This document shows, in pieces, positions 7,779 to 15,926 of a stretch of 64,000 nucleotides of DNA; within the stretch, counting starts at the first letter, position 1, and the number at the start of each line of letters is the position of its first letter. The position numbers and the translations under genes were made by a program. The notes below the pieces were generated by a model, which had not been told where the DNA came from, did no database searches, and was given only the letters and a program-made list of their open reading frames with translations. This stretch comes from Lachnospiraceae bacterium (GTDB taxonomy: Bacteria; Bacillota; Clostridia; Lachnospirales; Lachnospiraceae), in assembly GCA_002892395.1 (NCBI GenBank), contig NBBL01000006.1, positions 62,001 through 126,000 of the forward strand, written 5' to 3'.

Positions 7779-8603
7779 TCACAGGAAGAAACGGTTTTCC
7801 TTCAGAGGCGATGCATAGTTTAATGTTAGCATTTCCACATGGGACAGGAAGGCGGGATCATCAAAGTACTTGGCCCCCTCCGGACATCCTCTGACGCAGG
7901 CCTGACATTTGATGCAGATTCCCGGAACCTGGGAAACATGCTCCGCGCTGATCGACTGCATTGGACACAGACCTACACAGATACCACAGTTTGTACACGC
8001 TTCCATGTCTGTCAGCGGCTTCGCCTTTAAAAATTTAGCCGGCTGACCATCGGTTCCCAGCGGGACATAGTAAGGCGCCTCTGGGTTTCCCGGGACAGAA
8101 ACCGACCATTCCGATGGATTCTCCCCCTGAAGGCGGACAGCAAGCTTCTGCTGAAAGTCTTCTGCTTCCGCGAAATCCTCCTTGGAGGGTCTCCCTCCTC
8201 CAAGCATATCCGTGAAGGCATGGCGACATGCAAATGCAGCTGCGCCCGCCACAAAAAAGCCGTCCGCTTCCAATGTCTGCTTCAATTCCGCCAGAGAATT
8301 GTCAAAGCTTCTGTTTCCGTAGGTCACAACGGCCACTGCAACAGCGCCGTTTCCCTTAAGCTTCTCCTGAAAATCCGGCAAAATCTTGTTCGGGAGTTTT
8401 CCGGCGTAGGTCGGAGAACCGACAATGACCACATCTCCCTCCTGGAACGAATAGGTCTGCTCTCTCGCCGCCTTGGGCGTAAAATCCACCTCCTGAAAGT
8501 CACAGGCAACCCGAGATGCCAGACCGCTCCCGATGTTTAGTACCAGCTGTCTTGTGTTCCCCGTTGCACTCCAAAATACGCCGATAACACGATTTATTTT
8601 CAT
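7779..8603 (-). CDS. Flavodoxin-ferredoxin fusion protein (EFR1 type)
   Basis: The cytoplasmic electron-transfer protein has 274 aa. An N-terminal flavodoxin-like domain carries the FMN phosphate loop WSATGNTRQ (about residues 10-18) and GSPTYAGKLPNK. A C-terminal 2[4Fe-4S] ferredoxin domain has CTNCGICVGLCP and CIKCQACVRGCP. The physiological partner is not evident; such proteins are widespread in clostridial anaerobes. The ATG at 8603 has a strong AGGAGGAAG site. It is divergent from the CarD-like gene. Confidence 0.88.
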   Translation of the reverse strand: MKINRVIGVFWSATGNTRQLVLNIGSGLASRVACDFQEVDFTPKAAREQTYSFQEGDVVIVGSPTYAGKLPNKILPDFQEKLKGNGAVAVAVVTYGNRSFDNSLAELKQTLEADGFFVAGAAAFACRHAFTDMLGGGRPSKEDFAEAEDFQQKLAVRLQGENPSEWSVSVPGNPEAPYYVPLGTDGQPAKFLKAKPLTDMEACTNCGICVGLCPMQSISAEHVSQVPGICIKCQACVRGCPEGAKYFDDPAFLSHVEMLTLNYASPLKENRFFL

Positions 8604-8764
8604 GGCTTCCTCCTGCTTTTCTTCCGCTTTTCCCGGTTCCCCTGACTGTTTTCCTGCTTTTGCTTTACCATTGTAACGTAATCTCAATTGATCTAGTTTT
8701 ATCATACCCCATGCCGATCTACAAGCACAGAATGCCCCATCCAAGCACCGTCACGGCGGACGAT

Positions 8765-8792
8765 TTGAAAAGTCTGACGATTATGTTATAAT
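8765..8792 (+). promoter_or_regulatory. Promoter of the CarD-like gene
   Basis: TTGAAA (8765-8770) and TATAAT (8787-8792) are 16 bases apart. The 348-base gap between 8603 and 8952 otherwise holds only the minus-strand leader of the flavodoxin gene and a roughly 150-base leader of the CarD gene with several short hairpins. I recognise no known RNA in it. Confidence 0.75.
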
Positions 8793-8951
8793 ATATAAGA
8801 AGCATTTGCAACTTTACCGGAATCCCGGGAAGCAGAAACTTCTTTCGCCGGTTTGCTTGTGCCGTCATACACCTGGAAAGAAAATCGGTTCCTGCAAAAG
8901 CGCAGGCGGACAGGAGCCGCTTCTTTCTCCATTCTGTAAAGGAGGTCTCGT

Positions 8952-9446
8952 TTGCTGAAACAAGGTGATTATATCTACTACGCCGACAGCGGCGTCTGCC
9001 GCATTGACACCATAGGAACGCTGGACTTTGTCGACAACGAGGAGCCGTACTACTCCATGTCCGTTCTCCACTCCCCCTTTCACGAACAGCTGTATGTCAA
9101 GGTCTCATCCGGCGCGGACCGCATCCGTCCCCTTCTGAATGAAACCCAGGCACAGCAGCTGATTGATCAAATCGACCGGATTCCCTCCATTCCGGGTGTG
9201 ACGGAGCGGAACAAAGAGCGGCTCTATCAAAACATGATTGCGGAAGGAAACTGCAAAAACTGCCTGAAGGTGATTCGCACCATCAACCGGAGGAATCATG
9301 AACGGAAAAGCCGGGGCTTAAGTCCTCTGTCCGCAGAGCAAAAATATCTGAGCAAAGCCACTGCGCTGGCCTCTGAAGAGCTGTCCCACGCGCTGGACGT
9401 GGCATATGAGCACATGGAAAAGTGGCTGGGCGAGATACTCTGCTGA
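8952..9446 (+). CDS. CarD family transcriptional regulator
   Basis: An N-terminal CarD/CdnL/TRCF-interaction domain (about residues 1-60, MLKQGDYIYYADSGVCRID) that contacts the RNA polymerase beta subunit is followed by a helical, charged C-terminal region, 164 aa in all. Such proteins modulate open-complex stability. The start is TTG at 8952, chosen because AAAGGAGG lies 6 bases before it. The gene has its own good promoter and a long leader. Its target genes are unknown. Confidence 0.88.
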   Translation: MLKQGDYIYYADSGVCRIDTIGTLDFVDNEEPYYSMSVLHSPFHEQLYVKVSSGADRIRPLLNETQAQQLIDQIDRIPSIPGVTERNKERLYQNMIAEGNCKNCLKVIRTINRRNHERKSRGLSPLSAEQKYLSKATALASEELSHALDVAYEHMEKWLGEILC

Positions 9447-9451
9447 TTTTC

Positions 9452-9480
9452 TTGACTGAAAGCCTCCCTTCCCTTATAAT
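9452..9480 (+). promoter_or_regulatory. Promoter of the riboswitch-oadB transcript
   Basis: TTGACT (9452-9457) and TATAAT (9475-9480) are 17 bases apart, near consensus. Transcription should start a few bases before the aptamer. Confidence 0.85.
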
Positions 9481-9489
9481 AAGTTTGAT

Positions 9490-9592
9490 AAAAGGGAGTA
9501 GCTGGCAGTGCCCGGCACGGCAATCGAATCCGCCATTCCCGGTGCGTGCACCCGGATTCGATCTAAGGATATGAACCGACAGCAAGACTTTT
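9490..9592 (+). promoter_or_regulatory. yybP-ykoY-like (manganese) riboswitch aptamer
   Basis: Hallmarks of the yybP-ykoY class are visible. P1 pairs AAAAG (9490-9494) with CTTTT (9588-9592). The strongly conserved GGAGTAGC follows the 5' strand, and AGCAAGA precedes the 3' strand. A long 10-bp helix (ATCGAATCCG / CGGATTCGAT) leads to an internal loop with CATTCCCGG and a small GGTGC-GT-GCACC hairpin, as in the conserved L3 region. This class senses Mn2+. The downstream gene is not a usual Mn2+ exporter, so a related cation-sensing class cannot be excluded. Confidence 0.72.
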
Positions 9593-9624
9593 ATCGCAGC
9601 TCTGTCTGCGATAAAAGTCTTTTT
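9585..9624 (+). terminator. Riboswitch expression-platform terminator
   Basis: The 15-bp perfect stem (9585-9599 with 9606-9620, loop CTCTGT) is followed by T4-5. Its 5' arm contains the CTTTT that forms the 3' strand of the aptamer P1. The two structures exclude each other, so ligand binding should block termination and turn the gene on. Confidence 0.88.
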
Positions 9625-9678
9625 CTGATCCGGACAAGCCTGGTCTCCCACCGTCGCACGCACATCAGGAGGTACTGT

Positions 9679-10827
9679 ATGCAGTTTTTGTTGGAGGGTC
9701 TATACGCCGTTACCTGGCAACAGCTGATCTTATATCCGGTGGGTATATTCTTGATTTGGCTCGCCGTCAAAAAGGAATACGAGCCCTCGCTTCTGCTGCC
9801 TATGGGCTTCGGCACCATTTTGGTCAATCTCCCGTTCTCCGGCGTGTTGGATCAGATGGTGCAGGGAACGGTTCCCGCTGCCGGTATCATTGAGTGGCTT
9901 TACAAGGTCGGAATCAGTTCCTCCGAGATGATGCCGCTTCTTCTGTTTATCGGAATCGGCGCTATGATTGACTTCGGGCCGCTTTTAAGTCAGCCCTTCT
10001 TCTTTCTGTTTTCCGCTGCTGCACAGTTTGGCATTTTCGCTGCCATCCTGATCGCCTGCCTCCTCGGCTTTGATCTGAGAGATGCAGTCTCCATCGGCAT
10101 CATCGGGGCGGCAGACGGTCCCACGTCGATTCTGGTTTCCCAGGTGCTGGAATCCCGGTACATCGGCCCCATTGCGGTGGCAGCCTACTCCTATATGGCG
10201 CTGGTTCCCATCATTCAGCCGATGGCGATTAAGCTGGTCACCACCAAAAAGGAAAGACAAATCCGCATGAGTTACCGGCCGAAGCACATCTCAAAAGCCA
10301 CCCGCATTGCGTTTCCCGTTGCGGTGACCATCATCGTCGGCTTTCTCTCCCCCCAGTCCGTCTCCCTGGTGGGCTTCCTGATGTTCGGAAATCTGCTGCG
10401 GGAATGTGGAGTGCTGAACAGCCTGAGTCAGTCTGCACAGCATGAGCTGGTCAATCTCATCACCCTGCTCCTGGGCATCACCATCTCCTTTAGCATGCGC
10501 GCAGAGGTATTTGTCACGGTTCAGACCCTGCTGATCATGGGGATCGGTCTGCTTGCCTTCTTCTTTGATACCATAGCCGGCGTCCTGTTCGCCAAGTTAA
10601 TGAACCTCCTGCTCCGGATCGCAGGCAAGCCTCCGGTGAACCCCATGATCGGAGCCTGCGGAATCTCGGCCTTCCCCATGTCCTCCCGCGTCGTGCAGAA
10701 GCTGGCTTCCGAGGCACAGAAAGGCAACGTCATTCTCATGCAGGCAGCCGGCACCAATGCGGCCGGTCAGATTGCGTCTGTCCTGGCAGGGGGGCTCGTC
10801 ATCAGTCTGGTCTCACAGTACTTATAA
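9679..10827 (+). CDS. Na+-pumping decarboxylase beta subunit homologue (OadB-like)
   Basis: This polytopic membrane protein (382 aa) belongs to the family of beta subunits of oxaloacetate, methylmalonyl-CoA and glutaconyl-CoA decarboxylases, which couple decarboxylation of carboxybiotin to Na+ export. The signature IGIIGAADGPTSILVSQV (family: GGADGPTS) and the late GACGISAFPMSSRVVQK loop are present. The ATG at 9679 has CAGGAGG upstream. It is followed after 15 bases by an OadG-like small gene, but no alpha (carboxyltransferase) or biotin carrier gene is adjacent. The transcript is headed by a cation-type riboswitch with terminator. Its role could therefore be a partner of a remote alpha subunit or a stand-alone ion transporter. 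Confidence 0.88.
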   Translation: MQFLLEGLYAVTWQQLILYPVGIFLIWLAVKKEYEPSLLLPMGFGTILVNLPFSGVLDQMVQGTVPAAGIIEWLYKVGISSSEMMPLLLFIGIGAMIDFGPLLSQPFFFLFSAAAQFGIFAAILIACLLGFDLRDAVSIGIIGAADGPTSILVSQVLESRYIGPIAVAAYSYMALVPIIQPMAIKLVTTKKERQIRMSYRPKHISKATRIAFPVAVTIIVGFLSPQSVSLVGFLMFGNLLRECGVLNSLSQSAQHELVNLITLLLGITISFSMRAEVFVTVQTLLIMGIGLLAFFFDTIAGVLFAKLMNLLLRIAGKPPVNPMIGACGISAFPMSSRVVQKLASEAQKGNVILMQAAGTNAAGQIASVLAGGLVISLVSQYL

Positions 10828-10842
10828 CGAAAGGAGTCTCTT

Positions 10843-10962
10843 ATGAACCATCTCCCAATTGCACTGGAATTAATGGCAAAGGGCATGGGCGGTATCTTTG
10901 CCGCTTCGTTCCTTCTCATGATTCTGATTCTGATTCTTCAAAAATTGACTTCAAAAAAGTAA
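10843..10962 (+). CDS. OadG-like small membrane subunit (39 aa)
   Basis: A single transmembrane segment (GGIFAASFLLMILILILQKL) follows a short N-terminus with MAKGMG and ends in a Lys-rich tail. This resembles the membrane anchor of gamma subunits of Na+-pumping decarboxylases (LxxxGMGxVF type), shortened to the anchor only. AAAGGAG sits 6 bases before the ATG, and the gene follows the OadB-like gene by 15 bases, so the two are co-translated. The usual Pro/Ala-rich linker and Zn-binding C-terminus of OadG are missing. Confidence 0.75.
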   Translation: MNHLPIALELMAKGMGGIFAASFLLMILILILQKLTSKK

Positions 10963-10985
10963 GCGCCGGTTCCCGCTCCGCCGCT

Positions 10986-11021
10986 GCCCGAAGGGATTTT
11001 CCGATCCCTCCGGGCTTTTTT
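10986..11021 (+). terminator. Terminator after the oadB-oadG-like operon
   Basis: GCCCGAAGGGAT / ATCCCTCCGGGC hairpin followed by six T. Confidence 0.9.
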
Positions 11022-11046
11022 GTTGCGTTTGCTTTGAAAAACAGCA

Positions 11047-11108
11047 TTGATCTTTCACAAATCCGTGCTATAATATGCTTTGTATTTTTACAAAAGACAA
11101 ACGTCTTT
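11047..11108 (+). promoter_or_regulatory. Promoter and downstream palindrome of livK
   Basis: TTGATC (11047-11052) and TATAAT (11069-11074, extended TGC) are 16 bases apart. Just after the expected start, AAAGAC-AAAC-GTCTTT (11093-11108) is a palindrome that could be an operator or a leader hairpin; a further AAAGAC follows at 11114. Confidence 0.6.
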
Positions 11109-11133
11109 GTTATAAAGACAACGGGAGGGTATT

Positions 11134-12327
11134 ATGAGAACAATCCAATCATTCGCAAGGTTCAGTCTGGCCGCCTGCATGATCGCCGGCGTGCTTTCCT
11201 CCTGCGGGGCCTCCTCTCAGGGCAGCTCGGCGGGAGCAGGTGCTTCCGGGGAAAAGGTTCTGAAAATCGGCGTCTTTGAGCCGCAAACAGGAGAGAACGG
11301 CGGCGGCGGTTTTCAGGAGGTTCTCGGCATTCGATATGCCAACCAGAAGTATCCCAGTGTCAAGATCGGCGGAGAGGACTATCGGATTCAGCTGGTTGAG
11401 GTGGACAACAAGTCGGATAAGACGGAGGCGGTCACCGCAGCTCAGAAGCTGGTTAGCGAAAAGGTATCCGTGGTGCTGGGAAGCTACGGCTCCGGTGTTT
11501 CCATCGCGGCAGGACAGTACTTTTCCGATGCACAGATTCCTGCCATCGGATGCTCCTGCACCAACCCGCAGGTCACCCAGGGAAATGACTTCTACTTCCG
11601 CGCCTGCTTCCTGGATCCCTTCCAGGGCACCGTCATGGCAAATTATGCCTGGCAGAACGGAATGAAGAGTGCTGCCATCATCACCCAGCTGGGGGACGAC
11701 TACTCCTCCGGTCTCGGCTCCTTCTTCCGTGATTCCTTCAAAAGACTGGGCGGAAGCATCACCAATGAGGAACAATTCCAGACAAACCAGACAGATTTCA
11801 AGGCAATCCTGGGCAACATCAAAAACAGCAATCCTGACATCATTTTTGCGCCTTCCTCCATCACCACCGCACCCAATATCATCAAGCAGGCCCGGGAGCT
11901 GGGAATCACTTCCGTTATTGCTGCCGGAGACACCTGGGAAAATGCGACCATCATTGAAAACGCCGGTGCCACCGCAGAAGGCATTGTATTCTCCACCTTC
12001 TATGATGAAGGTGCGCCTGCAAATGAAGAGGGAACCCAGTTTATCCAGGGCTTCAAGCCGTTCCTGAAAGAAAATGACCAGCCCGACATCATCCCTGCCG
12101 TTTCCGCACTCGGCTACGACTCCTATCTCACCGCTGTAAAGGCCATTGAGGCAGCCGGATCCACCGATACCGCCGCCATACGCGATGCGCTGAAATCTGT
12201 CACCGTCGAAGGCGTGACCGGTACCATCCGCTTCGATGAAAACGGAGATGCGGAAAAGGACATGGCCTTCATCAAAACCGTGAAGAACGGCGCCTTCCAG
12301 TTCCTGACCACCACCTCGGTGGAGTAA
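11134..12327 (+). CDS. livK: Branched-chain amino acid ABC transporter binding lipoprotein
   Basis: The extracellular solute-binding protein of the Leu/Ile/Val family (type I periplasmic-binding fold) is 397 aa. A lipoprotein signal peptide ends in VLSSCG, with the lipid-modified Cys at about residue 24. Then follow a Gly/Ser-rich linker and the mature domain starting KVLKIGVFEPQTG. It is the first gene of a five-gene transporter operon (livKHMGF), expected to be the most highly expressed. The ligand could also be another amino acid or amide, since this family is broad. Confidence 0.92.
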   Translation: MRTIQSFARFSLAACMIAGVLSSCGASSQGSSAGAGASGEKVLKIGVFEPQTGENGGGGFQEVLGIRYANQKYPSVKIGGEDYRIQLVEVDNKSDKTEAVTAAQKLVSEKVSVVLGSYGSGVSIAAGQYFSDAQIPAIGCSCTNPQVTQGNDFYFRACFLDPFQGTVMANYAWQNGMKSAAIITQLGDDYSSGLGSFFRDSFKRLGGSITNEEQFQTNQTDFKAILGNIKNSNPDIIFAPSSITTAPNIIKQARELGITSVIAAGDTWENATIIENAGATAEGIVFSTFYDEGAPANEEGTQFIQGFKPFLKENDQPDIIPAVSALGYDSYLTAVKAIEAAGSTDTAAIRDALKSVTVEGVTGTIRFDENGDAEKDMAFIKTVKNGAFQFLTTTSVE

Positions 12328-12363
12328 CCGTCCACAGCTTCCAGACAAACGGAGACATGTATT

Positions 12364-13245
12364 ATGGATGCAACCCTGTTTTTTCAGCAGTGCCTGACCG
12401 GAATTTCCCTCGGCGGGGCTTATGCGCTGATTGCCATCGGCTACACCCTGGTCTACGGCATTCTGCGCCTCATTAATTTTGCCCACGGAGATATTTTCAT
12501 GATGGCCGGTTACTTTATGATCTTTGCCATGGCGGTATTCCCCTGGTGGCTGTCCATCCCCATCGTGCTGCTCTCAACGGTTCTGCTGGGTCTCCTCATT
12601 GAACGCATCGCCTATCGGCCGCTCCGCAGTGCGCCTCGCATGAGTGTCATGATCTCTGCCATCGGCGTTTCCTATCTGCTGCAGAACCTGGCGACCTACC
12701 TTTTTACTGCGCTGCCGAAGGGCTACCCGGATCTGCCGGGTCTGAAGCGAATTTTTCATATCGGCGGGATCAGCGCTTCCCTCGTCACCTTTCTGACTCC
12801 TGTCCTCACGCTTCTCTTGGTCGCCGGACTGATTCAGCTCATAAACCACAGCAAAATGGGCATGGCAATGCGTGCGGTCTCAAAGGATTATGAGACCGCG
12901 GCGCTCATGGGAATCCATATCAATCATGCGATTTCCTTCACCTTTGCCATCGGGTCCCTGCTGGCGGGGATCGGCTCCATTCTCTACTTTACGGACCGCA
13001 TGACGGTATTCCCGTTCTCCGGTTCCCTGCCGGGTCTTAAGTGCTTCGTGGCGGCAGTCATCGGGGGAATCGGTTCCATTCCCGGCGCCGTGCTGGGCGG
13101 ATTCCTCCTGGGACTTGGCGAAACTGCCCTGGTTGCCATGGGATACTCCACCTTTTCCGATGCGTTTACATTTATTCTGCTGATCATCATGCTGCTGGTG
13201 CGCCCCACCGGTTTGTTCGGTGAGAAAAAAACAGACAAGGTCTGA
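12364..13245 (+). CDS. livH: Branched-chain amino acid ABC transporter permease LivH
   Basis: This inner-membrane permease (293 aa) has about eight hydrophobic helices. Family motifs YALIAIGYTLVYGILRLINF near the N-terminus and GMAMRAVSKDYETAALMGI in the cytoplasmic coupling loop identify it as the LivH half. It lies 36 bases after livK and 15 before livM. Confidence 0.95.
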   Translation: MDATLFFQQCLTGISLGGAYALIAIGYTLVYGILRLINFAHGDIFMMAGYFMIFAMAVFPWWLSIPIVLLSTVLLGLLIERIAYRPLRSAPRMSVMISAIGVSYLLQNLATYLFTALPKGYPDLPGLKRIFHIGGISASLVTFLTPVLTLLLVAGLIQLINHSKMGMAMRAVSKDYETAALMGIHINHAISFTFAIGSLLAGIGSILYFTDRMTVFPFSGSLPGLKCFVAAVIGGIGSIPGAVLGGFLLGLGETALVAMGYSTFSDAFTFILLIIMLLVRPTGLFGEKKTDKV

Positions 13246-13260
13246 GAAAGGAGATTGCCA

Positions 13261-14397
13261 ATGAAACCGCTTAAAAAACAGGAAAGGGACAGCTCCCTTC
13301 GCCGCCCCTCTCTTCTGCTCAATCTCCTGGCAACGGCAGCCTTTGTGGGAATGATCGCCTTTCTGGAGCAAAACCGCTCCGGCTTCGCTTATGAAATTTC
13401 CACTCTGGAACGGGCCGCGATTTATGCTGTTGTCGCCGTCTCCATGAACCTGTTAACCGGATTTACCGGATTGTTCAGTCTCGGGCAGGCAGGATTTATG
13501 GCTATCGGCGCCTACGTGACCGCCATTTTAACCATTCCTCCGGAGAGCCGCGCCGCAGTATACTACGTGGATGGCATCTCTCCTGCCATCGCCGGATTGC
13601 ATGCTCCCTTCTGGCTGGCACTGATCTTAGGCGGCCTGGCATCCGCCGGAATCGCTGCGCTGATCGGAATCCCCATTCTTCGCCTGAAAAGTGATTACCT
13701 TGCCATTGCCACCCTCGGTTTCTCCGAAATCATCCGCGCCTTAATCAGTGCGCCGCAGTTCAACCGCATCACAAACGGCTCCTTCGGCTTGAAAAACATC
13801 CCCGGGTTTCCCAATCTCTTTGTTTTTTTCGGGCTTGTCATTCTTTGCATCGCGCTGATGGTGCTGCTCATTCACTCCTCCTACGGGAGGGTCTTTCAGG
13901 CGATCCGGGAGGATGAGATCGCCGCGGAATCCATGGGGATCAACCTGTTTCATTACAAGGAGCTGTCCTTTGTCATCTCTTCCTTTTTTACAGGCATCGG
14001 CGGCGGCATGCTTGCCATGTTCATGCGTTCCATCGACTCCAAAACCTTTCAGGTCGCACTGACCTACGACATCCTGCTCATTGTCGTTCTGGGGGGAATC
14101 GGTTCCGTGACAGGTTCTGTGCTTGGTTCGCTGTTGATCACCTTCGGGAGAGAGTGGCTCCGCTTCTTCGATACCCCCTTATCCATTGCAGGAATCAGCA
14201 TTCCCCTGTTCCGGACCGGCTTTCGCATGGTCATTTTCTCTGTTCTTCTGATGGTTGTCGTCCTGTACTACAGGCGCGGGCTCATGGGAACCGATGAGTT
14301 TTCCTGGGAAAGGCTCCTCCAATGGCTTAACTCACTTCCTTGCCGGATGAAGCGGCCAAGAAAGGCACCGGAAGAAAAGGAGGAGACTGTGCAATGA
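13261..14397 (+). CDS. livM: Branched-chain amino acid ABC transporter permease LivM
   Basis: This is the second permease subunit (378 aa). It contains MNLLTGFTGLFSLGQAGFMA and the coupling-loop motif GRVFQAIREDEIAAESMGIN typical of LivM. The ATG at 13261 is preferred over an upstream TTG because AAAGGAG lies 7 bases before it. Its stop overlaps the livG start (ATGA), implying coupled translation. Confidence 0.95.
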   Translation: MKPLKKQERDSSLRRPSLLLNLLATAAFVGMIAFLEQNRSGFAYEISTLERAAIYAVVAVSMNLLTGFTGLFSLGQAGFMAIGAYVTAILTIPPESRAAVYYVDGISPAIAGLHAPFWLALILGGLASAGIAALIGIPILRLKSDYLAIATLGFSEIIRALISAPQFNRITNGSFGLKNIPGFPNLFVFFGLVILCIALMVLLIHSSYGRVFQAIREDEIAAESMGINLFHYKELSFVISSFFTGIGGGMLAMFMRSIDSKTFQVALTYDILLIVVLGGIGSVTGSVLGSLLITFGREWLRFFDTPLSIAGISIPLFRTGFRMVIFSVLLMVVVLYYRRGLMGTDEFSWERLLQWLNSLPCRMKRPRKAPEEKEETVQ

Positions 14398-15173
14398 AGG
14401 AATCAAATACCCTGCTTAAGGCAGAGCATGTCACCATGCAGTTTGGCGGCGTCATGGCAGTCAATGATTTCAATCTATGCGTCTCGGAACGTGAAATTGT
14501 CGCTTTGATCGGTCCAAACGGCGCCGGGAAAACAACGGCCTTCAACTGTATCACCGGGATTTATAAACCAACAGGCGGAAGGGTCTTGTTTGACGGACAG
14601 GTGATTTCCGGAAAATCTCCGGATCAAATCACCCGACTGGGAATTGCCCGCACCTTCCAGAACATTCGCCTGTTTCATCATCTGAGCGTCTTTGACAATG
14701 TTCTGATTGCCAAGCATATGCGTGCAAAGCAGACGGTTTTTTCTGCCACACTGCGCCTGAACCGGGCGGAGGAGCGGCGCATGCGGGAGGAAACTGCAGC
14801 GCTTCTTTGCGAACAGGGGCTCTATTCCCACAGGGATGAGATGGCGTCCTCCCTGCCCTACGGGCTGCAGCGTCGTCTGGAAATTGCCCGCGCGCTGGCC
14901 ACGGAGCCAAAGCTCCTCCTGTTGGATGAACCGGCCGCCGGCATGAACCCGCAGGAGACTCAGGAATTGACGGACTTTATCAAGGTGATTCGAGACCGGT
15001 ACCATATGGCCATCTTCATGATTGAACACCACATGGATCTGGTCATGCAAATTTCCGACCGTATCTACGTCCTGGATTTCGGCTGCTGCATCGCTTCGGG
15101 AAGCGCCGCCGAAATTCAGCATAATCCGCGGGTGATTGAGGCCTACCTGGGCGTGGAGGATGAAAATGCTTAA
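14394..15173 (+). CDS. livG: Branched-chain amino acid ABC transporter ATPase LivG
   Basis: This cytoplasmic ATPase (259 aa) has the Walker A motif GPNGAGKTT, a variant signature SLPYGLQRRLEIARAL and Walker B LLLLDEPAAGMNP, all typical of LivG. The start overlaps the livM stop by four bases, and AAAGGAGGAGA precedes it. It is expected to pair with LivF as a heterodimer on LivHM. Confidence 0.95.
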   Translation: MKESNTLLKAEHVTMQFGGVMAVNDFNLCVSEREIVALIGPNGAGKTTAFNCITGIYKPTGGRVLFDGQVISGKSPDQITRLGIARTFQNIRLFHHLSVFDNVLIAKHMRAKQTVFSATLRLNRAEERRMREETAALLCEQGLYSHRDEMASSLPYGLQRRLEIARALATEPKLLLLDEPAAGMNPQETQELTDFIKVIRDRYHMAIFMIEHHMDLVMQISDRIYVLDFGCCIASGSAAEIQHNPRVIEAYLGVEDENA

Positions 15174-15870
15174 AGTGGAAAATCTGAGAGTCAATTACGG
15201 CGGCATCCGGGCAGTCAAGGGAATTTCCTTTGAGGTTCCGGATCACTCCATCGTCACACTGATCGGTGCGAACGGAGCAGGCAAGTCTACAACGCTCCGA
15301 GCCATATCCGGCCTGGTAAAATCGGCGTCCGGTTCCATTCAATTCGACGGAACGGAGCTTCTTTCCCTGGAAACGCCTGCCATCATTTCCCGCGGCATCA
15401 CTCTGGTTCCCGAGGGACGCCATGTTTTCCCCGATATGACGGTTCTGGAAAACATCAAGATCGGCGCCTATCTTCGCAGGGATTCGCTGGAAAAGGACAT
15501 CAACTGGGTCTATCAGCTCTTTCCCCGCCTGAAGGAGCGAAGCTGGCAGCTGGCCGGCACCCTCTCCGGCGGAGAACAGCAGATGCTGGCTGTCGCGCGG
15601 GCGCTTATGAGTCACCCCAGGCTCCTTATGATGGACGAGCCTTCCCTTGGTCTGGCGCCCTTGATCGTTCGGGATATTTTTTCCATCATCCGGGAAATCA
15701 ACCGTCACGGGGTCACGGTGCTTCTGATTGAGCAAAACGCCAATATGGCGCTCCACATCGCAGACCGCGCCTATGTGATGGAGACGGGAACCATCACGGT
15801 GTCCGGTTCCGGAAAGGAGCTGCTGGCAAACGATGCTGTGCGGGCAGCCTATCTGGGAAAAAGCAGATAA
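15166..15870 (+). CDS. livF: Branched-chain amino acid ABC transporter ATPase LivF
   Basis: The second ATPase is 234 aa, with Walker A GANGAGKST, signature LSGGEQQMLAVARAL and Walker B LLMMDEPSLGLAP. The ATG at 15166 lies 6 bases after GGAGG and overlaps the end of livG by eight bases. It is the last gene of the operon; a strong hairpin follows immediately. Confidence 0.95.
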   Translation: MLKVENLRVNYGGIRAVKGISFEVPDHSIVTLIGANGAGKSTTLRAISGLVKSASGSIQFDGTELLSLETPAIISRGITLVPEGRHVFPDMTVLENIKIGAYLRRDSLEKDINWVYQLFPRLKERSWQLAGTLSGGEQQMLAVARALMSHPRLLMMDEPSLGLAPLIVRDIFSIIREINRHGVTVLLIEQNANMALHIADRAYVMETGTITVSGSGKELLANDAVRAAYLGKSR

Positions 15871-15910
15871 CAGAAGGTCTCCGGCTAAACTGCCGGAGAC
15901 CTTCTGTTAT
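15867..15910. terminator. Bidirectional terminator between livF and the ATP-grasp gene
   Basis: Perfect 19-bp arms (15867-15885 and 15892-15910) surround a TAAACT loop. AT-rich ends on both sides suit termination of the two convergent genes. Confidence 0.88.
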
Positions 15911-15926
15911 CTCTTCCTGATTCCCT

